Assembly (NCBI RefSeq): GCF_964019385.1
Contig: NC_088654.1
Span: 26,038,228 to 26,102,227, forward strand
From: Sycon ciliatum
Lineage: Eukaryota > Porifera > Calcarea > Leucosolenida > Sycettidae
Direction: 5' to 3'
DNA length: 64,000 bases
Part shown: piece after piece, positions 32,885-44,345 of the stretch
How the letters are laid out: each line of letters opens with the position of its first letter
How positions within the stretch are numbered: position 1 is the stretch's first letter
Notes under the pieces: model-generated
Told to the model about the DNA's origin: nothing
Seen by the model: the letters and a program-made list of their open reading frames with translations, nothing else
Databases searched by the model: none
Made by a program: the position numbers and the translations under genes

Positions 32885-32963
32885 ACAATGCCACCGGGCT
32901 ACTGTCGCCGTGCAAGGAGGGACCGCAGATCTCTAGCAGTAATCCATGTCTCTGGCGATCGCT

Positions 32964-33491
32964 TAGGCCTAAACAAAAAATAGGCTTGTTTCCGGTCGGC
33001 AACCCCCCAAAAAACAGACTCGGTCGGCCGGAAAAAAAATTATTTTTGGGCAATTTTTTTGGTTCTTACAATCAATGATCCTGGGGCATATTACGCAGTA
33101 AAAGCAATGCAGATATACATACTTGATGTATAATTATGTACATGGTATAGAGGAATGTCAGTTTAACATCACAACAGAGACCTGCATGTCTCATAATTCT
33201 AGCGGCTATCCAGTATTCACAACTAATACTTGACACAAGTCAATGACAGACTGTGTGCTCCTGACAGCGTGAGTCCACCACCAGACGTACAAGACCGCGG
33301 ATGCATGCAAGCTACAACTGTACAACAAGCGTGCTTGCACGGCGCAATACCTACAGTCATTATACAGCGCTAGCTTTACAGGCGCACACATGACATGTAC
33401 TACATTACGCGGACCAAAAAAAGTTTCAGAATTTGGGAAAAAATGACCCGGTCGGACGACCGGAAACAAGGCTATTTTTTGTTTAGGCCTT
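32964..33491. mobile_element. MITE with AGGCCTAAACAAAAAATAGG-type ends
   Basis: The left 35 bp from 32964 (TAGGCCTAAACAAAAAATAG then GCTTGTTTCCGGTCG) is inverted at 33457-33491 with about one mismatch. A second, weaker CCGGTCGG/CCGGAAA symmetry continues inward. 528 bp, non-coding. Confidence 0.75.
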
Positions 33492-33804
33492 ACTAGTATT
33501 CAGTTGAATGCTTTTCATCACGTATGTATCCAGCACGTCGAGGACATCACTAATGCTGCCTTGCCATTTGTCTGCGAGGTCATCAACAATAGTGTTAGCG
33601 GTGATTTTTGTTTCCGGTCTCCGTGAGGGCTGAACCTTTCTGACATGTCTTCAAGGTCCAGTGTGGAGAGAAGCTTCTTTCGAGTTCTGACACGGATACA
33701 TTCTGGTCTGTCCACCTGGCTTCCTATTGCAAGTCTAGCCTTTACAGCAAAGTGATCAGGGGATTGCCCTATTCAAAATATAAAAATTAATAATAGTAGT
33801 AGTA

Positions 33805-33990
33805 CAGTGATCCCTCTATAATCCGGCACCATTTGTGCCACGAAAATCTGCTGGATTAGGGAGGGTGCTGGATTAACAAATCTGATTTACTGCTGCAATG
33901 TACATGAAGAGGACATTTTGGCTACTGAAAATTGTGCTGGTTTATCGAGGGTGCTGGATTATAAAGTGCCGGATTAGAGAGGGACGACTG
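33805..33990. mobile_element. TA-flanked MITE (pogo/mariner-type ends)
   Basis: CAGTGATCCCTCTATAATCC at the left is inverted as GGATTAGAGAGGGACGACTG at the right, with TA on each side (33803-33804, 33991-33992). 186 bp. Confidence 0.8.
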
Positions 33991-34014
33991 TAGTAGTAGT
34001 AGTAGAATTTAATA

Positions 34015-34180
34015 AGTGAAACCTGTCTAAGACGACCGCTCAAGGGACCTTCAAAACCTGGTCTCTGTTACCAGGTGGTCTCCGTATCCAGGGTCATTTG
34101 ACTGGAAATACATGTAGAATCCCTTGGTCCTGGTTGCAGTGGTCTTCTAGGACAGGTGGTCGCCTTGACAGGTTTTACTG
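34015..34180 (+). mobile_element. MITE family A, copy 1 (CAGTGAAACCTGTC ends)
   Basis: Starts AGTGAAACCTGTCTAAGACG and ends CGCCTTGACAGGTTTTACTG, flanked by TA. Related copies are at 45163-45319, 59678-60109 and 60431-60608. This copy preserves the empty site (GTCTAAGACG) for the insertion seen in the 59.7-kb copy. Confidence 0.85.
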
Positions 34181-34611
34181 TACTTGTCAAGTAATCCCTA
34201 CAGTAATGGGATCCGGGATGACATTCACATTGACATCAGTGACATCAGTGACATCGCTTGTAATGCAGATCACATCCAAACAAGACGTGGACCAGAATCT
34301 GGTTGGCTCAGCCACTACATTACGAACCTTGTGGGCAGCACACGTGTACACATACAATGTACATGTATCTCTCTGTCTGAAGTGGGAAGGAAGTACTACA
34401 TGTAGTATTTGGATATTATAACAGTCTACATTTAGATCTCCTAGAATACACATCGAGCTGTGCTTGATTTGGCCAGTCACATCATCTTGATAGACGACAA
34501 GCCTTTGGGCCATCCTAATAATTACTTCAAGTATTAATTTATTATTATTAGCAAATCAGAAGTACATGTAGCGACAAACTCGGACATTTGAAAATAATCA
34601 CCTCTCCATAC

Positions 34612-34722
34612 TGCGCTTTTGGCCCGCATCCACAACACCACTCCATAGCGAGGAAATTCGTTCTTGGGTAGATGAACTTCCTCGCTATGGTTGAATGGAG
34701 TGGTGTTGTGGATGTGGGCAAG
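34612..34722. repeat. Foldback: 45-bp inverted arms
   Basis: GCCCGCATCCACAACACCAC with CTCCATAGCGAGGAAATTC (about 34622-34663) pairs with CTTCCTCGCTATGG...GGAGTGGTGTTGTGGATGTGGGC (34677-34720). The outer part of the right arm is identical to the first unit of the adjacent minisatellite. Confidence 0.8.
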
Positions 34723-34978
34723 AGCTCAGTGTGGAGAGGTGGTGTTGTGGATGTGGGCAAGAGCTCAGTGTGGAGAGGTGGTATTGTGGATGTGGGCAAG
34801 AGGTCAGTGTGGAGAGGTGGTGTTGTGGATGTGGACAAGAGCTCAGTGTGGAGAGGTGGTGTTGTGGATGTGGGCAAGAGGTCAGTGTGGAGAGGTGGTG
34901 TTGTGGACGTGGGCAAGAGCTCAGTGTGGAGAGGTGGTGTTGTGGATGTGGGCAAGAGCTCAGTGTGGAGAGGTGGTA
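34698..34978. repeat. 39-bp minisatellite
   Basis: About seven copies of GTGGTGTTGTGGATGTGGGC plus AAGAGCTCAGTGTGGAGAG. The period is a multiple of three, so all three plus frames stay open (up to 148 codons). Confidence 0.95.
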
Positions 34979-35814
34979 TTATTAGCAGCTACATGTACTT
35001 TTCTCTCTAGCTCTTCTCTTGTACCTTCTTGCTATTATTCACCTAAATGTGGTTCTTCGAATAAAACAAGTCCAACATGTACATGTAGTGAACTTTCTGG
35101 GTCGACATTCACCATCGCCACTGCGCTCTGTGGCTGACCACATACCTCTTTTTTTGTTTTTATTGTATTTCAAGGATCACCCAAAGGCTCTAGGCCTGTC
35201 AAGGTGATCTCCTACTCAGAAAAATCATTTTGGAGTCTTGTTGCCGTAGTGGGCAAGTGAGTGTATGTATGTGGTCAGCCACAGAGCGCAGTGGTGGTGG
35301 TGGACCTGGTGGTGAATGTCAACTAGGCATGGGCGGATAATGCTCGAAAGGGTGGCAGATTCTGCTCGAAAAGCAGTGAAATTGGCAGAACCATACAACC
35401 TTATGGCGGGCAATTCCTCAAATTCTGCTCCATTTCTTTATCCAAATACTAAACATGCATGAAACTTACCAGAAAAAGTACCGAATTCTGCCAATTTTTC
35501 TGCCGCCATTATCCACAAAGGCCTAATGTCAACGCAGAAACTTTCACCGGCCGAATGCTGCTTACCCTTTGTAGCTAGTACATTGTTCCCAGAATCCTAC
35601 TCTTGACGACGCAGGTCGGTACATGTACATGTGCTGTATACACAAGCTATAGACAGGAACCACGTGATGCGTCCGGGTCTGCGGAACTCGAGTACCACGC
35701 CTCAAGCCCCTCAAGCTGGCTATCATGGGCTTTGGTGAATGAAAACCACCCTTCAGCTTCTCGAAAGGAAAGGGACCAAGGAACTACAAGTAAGTTACGC
35801 GAGACCACCGGCAT

Positions 35815-36550
35815 TACAGTGGCCTATGTTTCTTCGACCTGGCAAGGGCGTTTCATTCAGTTTGGCATCGGGGGTTACTAACCAAGCTGCATGCTTATGG
35901 GGTCATCGGCCGCCTGCCGTCGTGGCTCATCTGCTATCTCAACAACAGGACTCAATCAGTAAAGCTTAGTCAAGTCCTCTCTGACTTTCTCTCTGTTTGC
36001 TCTGGTGTACCGCAAGGGTCCACCCTAGAACCGCTACTGTTCCTGGGCCGGCATTTGTCAACGACCTCCCTGTCCTCAACGCTGGCGTGTCTCTGTTGCA
36101 CTTCCCTGTCCTCAACGCTGGCGTGTCTCTGTTGCACCTCCCTGTCCTCACCGCTGGCGTGTCTCTGTTGCAGACGACACTTGTAATAAGTTGTATGTTG
36201 TACAGCAGTCCCTCTAGCTCTGCTATCTGTTCCCCCGTCGTACATTGGACCTCCAAGCGGGCATCACGGATGTCACCTCGTGGATGACATCGTAGAAGCT
36301 AAAACCCAACATCGGGAAGACCAAGGTAAAGACCATTCCCCCAGTGTTTGCTACCCTCTCCCTCGGATCCCCTAGTATTCCCCTTGTGTTCCATTACAGC
36401 CATCTTGGTGTCCTTCTTGATGCCAATAGTATCTTTTCTGGAATCACCATGCTGCCCACGTATGCAAGAAGACTAGTCAGGCCATAGGTGTAATATACTC
36501 ACACCGCGCCCACCTTCCTGAAAGCTGTCGTGCTCTTTTTTATAATGCAT
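35815..36550 (+). pseudogene. LINE reverse transcriptase fragment (CR1/Jockey-like)
   Basis: Reads FDLARAFHSVWHRGLLTKL, GRLPSWLICYLNNRTQSVKL and SGVPQGSTLEPLLF across frames, then ADDTCNKLY and YSHLGVLLDA. These are RT motifs of a CR1/Jockey-type LINE. A 38-bp piece (CTCAACGCTGGCGTGTCTCTG...) is triplicated at about 36067-36175 inside the catalytic region. Stops and frameshifts show it is dead. Confidence 0.75.
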
Positions 36551-36564
36551 ACCGTAATTCCGCG

Positions 36565-36588
36565 CATATAAGCCCATGGGCTTATATG
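36565..36588. repeat. Perfect 24-bp palindrome
   Basis: CATATAAGCCCA followed by its exact complement, within a region flanked by TACCGTAATTCCGCG and GTATACCGTAA, probably the remains of a TA-type MITE. Confidence 0.85.
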
Positions 36589-36989
36589 TGAAACAATGCA
36601 GTTTGGGGATAAAATATCCAGTAAAACATGTTCGTTTTTTAGCCCATGGTATACCGTAAAGTACCGTTGACCCCCCCCCCCCCCCACGCCATGTCGCTTC
36701 CCAGCTGGTTTTTCAGCAGGGGGCGGGATCAAGGCTGTCAAGTGCAGCACGATGTACAACAACTTGGAGGATCAGACTCGATGAGCGGAAGAAGCTGGCA
36801 GAGAGAGTTGAAGCTGCCCGCAGAGGAAGCCACTAGTGCAATGAAGGTAATTACGGTCCGTCAGTGTTAACTATGAGTAGTATGTGTTACCTTTCTTTCT
36901 TTTTAATACTTACTGCACTTGCTCTTAATCCCCGTGCTGATCCCTTTTTCCCTCGTGCTGCTATGCAGCCTCCCGCTTCCCTTTTCCGG

Positions 36990-39900
36990 TGAGCACCCAG
37001 GACACCCGAAGTTTTTTGAATGTCTGTAGCTTGCGCTACAAAGTAGATGAAGTAACAGCACTCCTCCAGGCGTAGGACCTTGATATTTTTGGATTGGCCG
37101 AAACCTGGCTAGACAGCACTATTGGTGACGGAGAAGTAGCCATTCCTGGATACAACCTCACAAGGACAGACCGCGTGGGTAGACGAGGAGGAGGTACGTG
37201 TATATATTACAAAATCTTCTTTGCCAATCCGACCTTGTCCTAAACTGTCTTTGAATGGCCTAGAAGCTGTCTGGATATCGATCAAAGGCGGCCAGGGTCA
37301 ACATGCAGTGGCCTGCGTCTACTGAGCTCCAGACGTGGGGATTGACTACTGGAACGACCTTGAAGAGTCACTGCAGCGGGCCCAAGCGCAAGCGCCACAC
37401 ATGACCATTATTGGCGATCTCAACGTCAACATGACAACTCACAGTAACCATCGTACACACCTGCAAGACCTCAGCAATATGTTTGGCATCTCGAATTTGG
37501 TGAAGTCCCCCACACGGCCGACTCCAAGTGGGAATCATGGTTCAGTGATCGACCTCGTACTAGCAGACCATAACTTTGTCTCGAGTTGCGTTGTCATGGA
37601 ATGTTCGATTAGCGACCACCACGCGGTGATGGCGAACCTCCATATCGCCATACCCGCAACTACAGTGTAGTCCAGGTAGGAAACGCCAAAAGCGTCGCCA
37701 CTTACGCAACATTGATATCGACCAGTTCTGGTGTGACCTCGCCGAAGCATTCAGCGCTAATCCTACATCCGCCCACATGGATGTTGACGACATGTGGACG
37801 GCTTTCTATGAAGGGTTCAAAACAGTTCTAGACATACATGCACCCATCATGCGCTCGCCAAGACGCCAGAGAGCTGCTGCGAGATTACCTTGGCTCGACA
37901 AGGATACGTACCAACTCACGCAAAAGAAAAACAGATTACACAAGCGCTGGCTAGGAGATAGAGGAAATGACATCCTACTCTCCCAGTATAAAACAGCCCG
38001 GTCTCAGGCATCCAACGCAATCTGCAGGAAAAGAAACGCTTTTTCACCAGACAATGTGAGCAGCACTCTCATGATCCAAGGAGAATGTGGTCAACCTTGA
38101 ACGCGGTAACCGGCCGCTCCAAGGCAAGGCAGGACCCAGTGTGCGACGTTTCTGCGGTGAGCAGCTCCTTCAATAGTATTGTCACTGATCCAAGTCGTCC
38201 GGACACCCTACAGATACCCCATGGTCCCTGCACCTGCACCTCACTATCAGCTCTCACGCCAACGACCTGTCCCGCAGTACAGCGATTACTCGCCACAATC
38301 GATCCTGACAAGGCTACAGGCAGTGACGAGATCCCTGGCCGTCTGCTGCGAGCCTGCAGTGATATTGTTGCCCCGCACTTATGCGACCTCTTCAATGCCT
38401 CCTTGCATTCCGGTCGCCTACCGAAGCCGTTTAAACACGCCCTGGTAAAGCCGCTTTACAAAGCAGGGGACCCAACAGTCGCCACTAACTACAGACCCGT
38501 GTCATTATTACCAATTGTTGCGAAGCTGCTTGAAAAGGTAGTACATCGCCAAGGTTCCTCGCGGCAAACGACGTGCTGCCGACCACGCAATTTGCATACC
38601 GCACAAACCACTGCACTGAAGACGCTTTGGTACTCCTGACGGAGAACATTCTCCATGCAAATGACGCGCGACTAGCCAGTGGTGTGTGTTTGCTGGACAT
38701 GTCGAAGGCTTTCGACAAAGTCAAGCATGACATTCTTGTACGTGATCTTTTCGAAGTTGGCCTTCACGGCACTGCACTCCAATGGTTTGCAGACTACCTC
38801 GAAGGACGCGCCCAACAAGTGCAAATCGCTGGATCCATTGTTGTCAGTGGCACATGCTCATGTGGCGTCCCGCAGGGTTCCGTTCTCGGACCCGTGCTTT
38901 TCAACATCTACACCAGGCATGTGCCCACCATTGCCAGTCCGTCCCTCTCAGTGCAGTTTGCTGACGATATTGCTCTCACTTTCAGCCACCCTGATTGCCA
39001 TGAAGTATCGCGAGTTCTCACAACGTCTACAACCGAGATTGCTAACCACCTCCAGGAACGGAATCTAATCCTGAACACTAGCAAAAGCCATGTCCTGCGA
39101 ATTTCCGGCCAAGACATTACTGTCAAATGCCGTGGAAACCCGCTACCAGCAGTTCCCCATGCGAAGTACCTGGGCGTCACGATAGACGAGCACGTTCGAT
39201 TGACGAACACGTTAACAATGCTGTGAAGAAGGCCTCGCAGAAGGTGGGAGCACTCTGGAGAGCCCGCCGTTGCCTTACAAGAAAGTCCGGAGAGCAGTAC
39301 GTGAAATCCGTTGTGATGCCAGATTTGCTCTACGGGTCCGTGGCGTTCTCTGGGTGCCTTCGACAAGACCAGCGGTCCCGCCTTCAGGTCCAGCAAAACC
39401 GTGCGGCACGCGCCGTATTCGGCCTGCCACCTCGCACAAGCGCCCAACCTCTGCTTGCTCATCTGCAGCTGTATGGCATCGAAGAGCTCCACAATCAAAA
39501 GACCCTTAATAATATGATCTGGCGTTGCTCGAATGGTCGAGCAAGCAATGCACTGCAAGCCCTTCTGGAGCGTCCCAGTACTCGAACAACGCGCGCGCAA
39601 CGCAGCTTGGGCCTTCGAGTGCCCACATCTGCCTCCAAAGCCGGCCACGACCGCTCGACCGTGCAACCGCTCGCGGGTCCATTTTATGGAACACCCTGCC
39701 ATCCGACGTGCGTGGTATTACCCAGTTCCACCAGTTAAAACAAGCCTGCCTCCCGTTCTGTCTTGCTAGCAGTAGCACCCACTGGCACTACTGAACACTA
39801 CAGGAACCTTTGAACGTTCGCGGTACTCCACAGTACCAGCAAGAGTCCATAACCCTGGACTCTTGGTACCAGTCATGTGCTGTTTACCGCCTCTCCGGTG

Positions 39901-40094
39901 CCTCTCCGGTTGTATTCTAACGTTAACGTTATTCATTGACTGAGCGTTCTTTGCTTTGTACTACACCCTGCTATCATGTTAGGCTATTTCCTACAATATT
40001 TTACTGTTTCCATTCGCTTCCATGTAAATTGGGCGACACCGCCCGTTTGGTTCTGCGAATTCAAATAAAAATGTACCTACCTGTACCTACCTAT
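36990..40094 (+). mobile_element. CR1/L2-like LINE, decayed
   Basis: The endonuclease starts near 37010 (LNVCSLRYKVDEV, then LDIFGLAETWLDS) and contains TIIGDLNVNM and SDHHAVMANL. The RT follows: DKATGSDEIPGRLL, NYRPVSLLPIVAKLLEKV, LLDMSKAFDKVKHDIL, SCGVPQGSVLGPVLF and the catalytic FADDIAL. The C-terminal part ends near 39790. In-frame stops (about 37073, 37322) and frameshifts (about 38095, 38550, 39200) make it non-functional. After AAATAAAAATG it ends in TACC repeats at about 40075-40094, a short-repeat tail as in CR1/L2 clades. ORF1 is absent. Confidence 0.85.
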
Positions 40095-40107
40095 GTGCTA
40101 AGTTGTG

Positions 40108-40264
40108 CACATCATCCTGGATTGGCACATCATCCTGGATTGGCACATCATCCTGGATCGGCACATCATCCTGGATTGGCACATCATCCTGGATCGGCAC
40201 ATCATCCTGGATTGGCACATCCGATGATCCTGGATTGGCACATCATCCTGGATTGGCACATTAT
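40108..40264. repeat. 18-bp minisatellite
   Basis: About eight copies of CACATCATCCTGGATTGG (or ..CGG), with one 6-bp insertion (CGATGA). It lies directly after the LINE tail. Confidence 0.95.
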
Positions 40265-40375
40265 TGTGTACAGCAGTGCAAGCGTCGGTTCAACATATTA
40301 TTATTTCGTTGTACTGTATAGCTATTCACAACGCTGCCACCTCCAACATCTAGTCGCACGTCCGCGTGAGGGATA

Positions 40376-40598
40376 ACAATACGAACTTAAAAGTTGCGAC
40401 TTCGACTTCAGTTTGAGCAGGGAGTGGTGCTTTCTTGCAGGTTTGCCGAGTGGAAGGTGCGACGTGCTCCTCGTGTGCTCTGGATGGCAGTCGTGAGTCA
40501 GTCAAGTGTCAAGTTCGGCAAGAAGCGTGTGTTCCTAGTTGGAACAATCAACTTCATGACAATTACCGCCGAAGTCGCAACTTCTAAGTTCGTATTGT
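40376..40598. mobile_element. MITE with ACAATACGAACTT ends
   Basis: ACAATACGAACTTAAAAGTT at 40376 is inverted at 40579-40598 with one mismatch, and the symmetry continues through GCGACTTCG. Its interior segment GAGCAGGGAGTGGTGCTTT also occurs, inverted, at about 6098-6116. Confidence 0.75.
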
Positions 40599-40621
40599 AT
40601 ACCACCTCCTCCACCCTTTCC

Positions 40622-40866
40622 TCCACCATACTGGCCAACCCTCCCGTTTTTCCCGGGAAAATCCCGGAAAATCAACACTCTTCCCGGGGTCCCGGGGATT
40701 TCAAGCAAACTCCCGGAAAAACCAAAGTTTTGTCTGATACAGGATTTTCCTGAGAACTCCATGGTTTCTCCCCGAATGTCCCGGTTTTTTGAACTTTTTT
40801 CAAAGGTATGTACCATGTGTACGGTGCTCACTCGCACTTCGAACTGTGCACAGCACTTTGAAGACC
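40622..40866. repeat. Dispersed repeat, copy 1 of 2
   Basis: Begins CCATACTGGCCAACCCTCCC and ends with GTGTACGGTGCTCACTCGCA and CTTCGAACTGTGCACAGCAC. The same order is found at 48575-48780. It contains CCCGGGA/CCGGGAAA palindromic bits; class unknown. Confidence 0.75.
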
Positions 40867-41488
40867 TGACCATGCAAGATCTGCACGGACAAAGTGACAG
40901 GCGGGCGCCGACTGATCAAACCAGGGAGTAGTACTACTCCCTGGATCAAACTGCACTACAGCCTAGTACAGTACAGGGTCGATCTGTGCTGTACGCACAG
41001 CTGCAGAGTCGAACGTTTTTTTGGCGGGAAAAGCTCTTTTTCACTTGTTTTTGTGCCATCCAGGGATTTTGAGAGAAATCCAGGGATTCTGCATGTCTTG
41101 TCAAGGGATTGAGATTGTGGTGGTTGGTCAGTATGCTCCACATCTGTTCCGGCGAACGAGTATTGCGGACTTCTGTCGGGCCCGCGGGATCAGGGATGGT
41201 ATTTCGCGAGTACACACTGGTCTAGTTGCCAGGCCACCAGGCCCACCACCCAGGGGTACCGGGTACGTTGGATAGAGCCGTCTACTCTAGACACAGCTCA
41301 GGTGAAGCGCCATAAACGGCGAGGGTGAGGTGGTAAGTCCTTCGACCAATGCCCGTCGGGGCCGATATGGCGATAAGGAGGCGAACCTCGTCTCTATAGA
41401 GTACAGCGCGGTATTGTTACCCTCACGATTTGTTAGAGTACGAGTAGAGAGGGTAGACCATGCATGGTAGACTACGCTATACGACTCG
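40867..41488. other. Intergenic, no gene seen
   Basis: Upstream region of the PLXDC-like gene. Short overlapping open frames only. Confidence 0.4.
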
Positions 41489-41572
41489 CTCCTTGCTCCC
41501 CGCGCGCGGGTCTCGAACTCGGGACCCTGTGATTCGCAGGCAAGTCCACAACCACTCGGCCAAAAGCGCTGG
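41489..41572 (-). repeat. tRNA-like sequence (SINE head or pseudo-tRNA)
   Basis: The minus strand has an A-box-like TGGCCGAGTGGTT and a B-box-like GAGTTCGAGACCC about 40 bp apart. A T at the base before the anticodon and a paired T-stem are missing, so it is not a working tRNA. It is more likely a tRNA-derived SINE fragment. Confidence 0.4.
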
Positions 41573-41633
41573 TACGGCACAACAGCCAGGAATCCGGGGT
41601 CCCACTTTCTGGCTCAGAGTTTTGAACGTCACG

Positions 41634-44345
41634 ATGGGCACTACTACAAGGGTTGTTCCTCTAGCTCTCGGCTTCTGGCTGGCCGCAGTGTGTGTATTGG
41701 TGACGAGTTCTTTGGCTTTTGCCCATGATACCGGAACTCTGGACCTTACTGATCCAATCTGGTTGACCAAGAAAGCCGAGGAGGCCCATCAAGAAGATGG
41801 GCAGACCCCAGCTGGTAACCGGCATGATGGCCAGCAGCGGGTCGATGCCGCGCCGCGGGTACCCAGACCTGACCTGCCCAAGGTGCGCCGGCGTAGGGAT
41901 CATGGCAGCAGACATCGCAGACGGTCAGTGTCACCCACAGCTAGCCAGGAGGCTGGCCGTTACTACAAATCAGCTGTAAGCTACACGCATGAGAGTATGC
42001 TACCAGACCTGAACAATGCTTCTCACGGCATCCTGCACCAAGGAGACAGCACACGGACGGGAGCACATATACACGTGCAGCTGCCATTCAACTTTTCCTT
42101 CTTTGGACATTTTCATGATCATGTGTTTGTATCTACTTATGGCTTCATCTTTGCACACCCACTCCCGAGTGACTGCGCGCCGTACGCCTGCAGACTGGTC
42201 CACATGGTGGAGACAAGTTACATTGCGCCGCTCATAGGCGTCTGGGCCGGCCTGGCCAATAACAACAGCCAGCTAGTGCAGTACACGGCAGAGGACAAGA
42301 CATTTGTACACTTTGTGTGGTCTGTGCGCCTCCTGAGTGGTCTGTGCCACACGGATGTCCGTGGAGTCAGAACGTGTGGTACACGCCAGGGCACGGAAAC
42401 ACAATTCTCAGCAACTCTCTACAGCGACGGCGCCATTGAGTTCCACTACGACAAACTGGGTGCGAGGTCTGCTTACGACAAATTCAATTTCCACAGTGCC
42501 AGCTATGGTGGCACGATTGGCCTGCGTGACTCCAGTATCCACGATCATGCAGCCGGTGTTTACGATCACCGCTATGTGCGTTATGCCGACGCTAACATCT
42601 CAACCGTGTTCAACGGCAGTGTTCGCCCGAAGAGCATCACATTTACGCCGCTAACAACGCCCGTGTGCTTTACGGCATTGGACGAAACGGAGTGCAAAGC
42701 ACGCTCGCCGTCGCTTGCTTGTTTCTGGTGCCCGTTGCCACCCGGGTACAATCTAAAGACTCGGCCATTTTGCACCGACGGGGGACATGATCGCAACTAC
42801 TTGCACTACCGGGCGACTGGCTGCTCAAACACAACGGACGGCGCAGTGCTGAGCTTTGCCAATGACACAGTACTGAGGCACACATACTACACGGCAAGCA
42901 TGTCCACTGCTGGGCTCCGCCTTCCTGATCTGCGCAATGCCAGCCTTGTCCGAAAGCGCCTGTCGTCGGCCCTTCGTTACTTCGCAACTTCCGTGTCGCT
43001 GCCATTCGACTTTCCCTACTACGGACACCGGGTCCGCCACATTACCGTTATGTCACTCGGCTTCATACACATGCACATGTGGCGCTGCCATACGTGCTAT
43101 GTGAGCGATCACTTCCAAGCCAGCCATGTCTCGCCAATGTACCACCCCTGGTTCTTTGTGAAGGACCCGGTTGGCGTGGATCATGGCGGCATCGACATCT
43201 TTCAGGACAAGAACAAAAGATTTGTGCACGTTGTCTGGACAAATGCCGTCCGAGAGATGTTCGCCATCTACTGCAATTATCTGAACTGTTTATTTTGCGC
43301 CTGCCCAGATTTCAACTCGCCAAGGGTAACTTTCTCAGCGACCCTTTTTAGTGATGGCCGCATTATATACAACTATCAGAAGCTGACAGATCGCAGTACG
43401 TTCCCCCTCAGCTCTAACTTCAGAATCGGCCTTGGAGAGTCGATTGTGGCAGAACCGATACACGACCCGGAGGATCCCTGGCACTTTGTACACTACTCGC
43501 CAGTGAGTATCTCTGATCGTACTGCCTTTAGCGGCCAAGCCAAGGTGAAGAGCATCGTGTTCACGCCTGTCGCCAACGCCACTTGCAACTCGGCCGCGAC
43601 CGTTGCCGAATGCTCGGCAACGCCGCCCGCTCTCGGCTGCTTGTGGTGTCGCGTGACGCCATCGCACACGTTTCAGCTGCGACGCACGTCATTCTGCACG
43701 GACGGCTACGGGAACGGAAGCTCCATTACTGTCCGCCACACCAAGTGCACTTCAGTACACCCCGCAGCAGCAGCACCGCCGACAGCAGCCTCCAGCCATG
43801 CAAGCACCGCTACTGTGCGTGCGCATACGAGCAAGCGTGATCACGCCCCAACAACTCTCCATCACCAGCAGCCTACTGGTGCACCGGTGACGCCATCAGG
43901 AGGCAAAGGCAAAACGCAGCCTCCTCCGCCGCCGCCGCCCCGTCCCAGTAGCCGGCCTCCGTCGCATCCTACAATGCCGCCGGGAAGCGGAGACAAAACA
44001 CAACGTCCGCTGCCTCATCCCCGCGGCCAGCATCCAACACATCCTATCGCTCCCACTGCCCATCCTGGAAACGTTGCCCATAGCGACTCCCCTGGTGTTC
44101 CGACGGGCCGCCATCCTGGAATACATACTACTGTCACTAGTAGTAACAGTGTTGCCCCTAGCAACGGCGCCATCGGAGGAAGCAAGAACCAACAAGACGG
44201 TGCGCCGCCGCAGGCGACCAGCAGCTCTGCCGTGGGTGTTGGCGTTGGCGTCACTGCGGCGTTGCTGTTCGTAATGGTATCCGTGGCTCTGTTGGTGCGG
44301 CGGTATAGGCTCACCAACGGAAGTGGCGGCTTTTCCAGGTTCTAA
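41634..44345 (+). CDS. PLXDC/TEM7-like type I membrane protein with two tandem modules
   Basis: The 903 residues begin with a signal peptide (MGTTTRVVPLALGFWLAAVC...LAFA, about 1-30). An in-frame Met at 41460 is rejected because it reads through the tRNA-like repeat. Two copies of the plexin-domain-containing (PLXDC1/2) module follow: about 115-340 (LPFNFSFFGH, FVSTYGFIF, SATLYSDGAIEFHY, SITFTPL) with a PSI-like Cys cluster at 345-397, and about 415-645 (SLPFDFPYYGHR, SATLFSDGRIIYNY, SIVFTPV) with a Cys cluster at 651-705. A Ser/Thr/Pro/His-rich stalk (710-860) leads to a transmembrane helix (about 866-888) and a short basic tail. Vertebrate PLXDC proteins have one module. The gene is a single exon. 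Cell-surface location is well supported; the ligand is unknown. Confidence 0.85.
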   Translation: MGTTTRVVPLALGFWLAAVCVLVTSSLAFAHDTGTLDLTDPIWLTKKAEEAHQEDGQTPAGNRHDGQQRVDAAPRVPRPDLPKVRRRRDHGSRHRRRSVSPTASQEAGRYYKSAVSYTHESMLPDLNNASHGILHQGDSTRTGAHIHVQLPFNFSFFGHFHDHVFVSTYGFIFAHPLPSDCAPYACRLVHMVETSYIAPLIGVWAGLANNNSQLVQYTAEDKTFVHFVWSVRLLSGLCHTDVRGVRTCGTRQGTETQFSATLYSDGAIEFHYDKLGARSAYDKFNFHSASYGGTIGLRDSSIHDHAAGVYDHRYVRYADANISTVFNGSVRPKSITFTPLTTPVCFTALDETECKARSPSLACFWCPLPPGYNLKTRPFCTDGGHDRNYLHYRATGCSNTTDGAVLSFANDTVLRHTYYTASMSTAGLRLPDLRNASLVRKRLSSALRYFATSVSLPFDFPYYGHRVRHITVMSLGFIHMHMWRCHTCYVSDHFQASHVSPMYHPWFFVKDPVGVDHGGIDIFQDKNKRFVHVVWTNAVREMFAIYCNYLNCLFCACPDFNSPRVTFSATLFSDGRIIYNYQKLTDRSTFPLSSNFRIGLGESIVAEPIHDPEDPWHFVHYSPVSISDRTAFSGQAKVKSIVFTPVANATCNSAATVAECSATPPALGCLWCRVTPSHTFQLRRTSFCTDGYGNGSSITVRHTKCTSVHPAAAAPPTAASSHASTATVRAHTSKRDHAPTTLHHQQPTGAPVTPSGGKGKTQPPPPPPPRPSSRPPSHPTMPPGSGDKTQRPLPHPRGQHPTHPIAPTAHPGNVAHSDSPGVPTGRHPGIHTTVTSSNSVAPSNGAIGGSKNQQDGAPPQATSSSAVGVGVGVTAALLFVMVSVALLVRRYRLTNGSGGFSRF

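Noticed and set aside
41489..41572. Functional tRNA gene on the minus strand
   Set aside because: A and B boxes are present but the T-stem does not pair and the anticodon loop lacks T33.
41460..41633. Upstream Met for the PLXDC-like protein
   Set aside because: Would add 58 residues read through a tRNA-like repeat; the Met at 41634 starts a good signal peptide.
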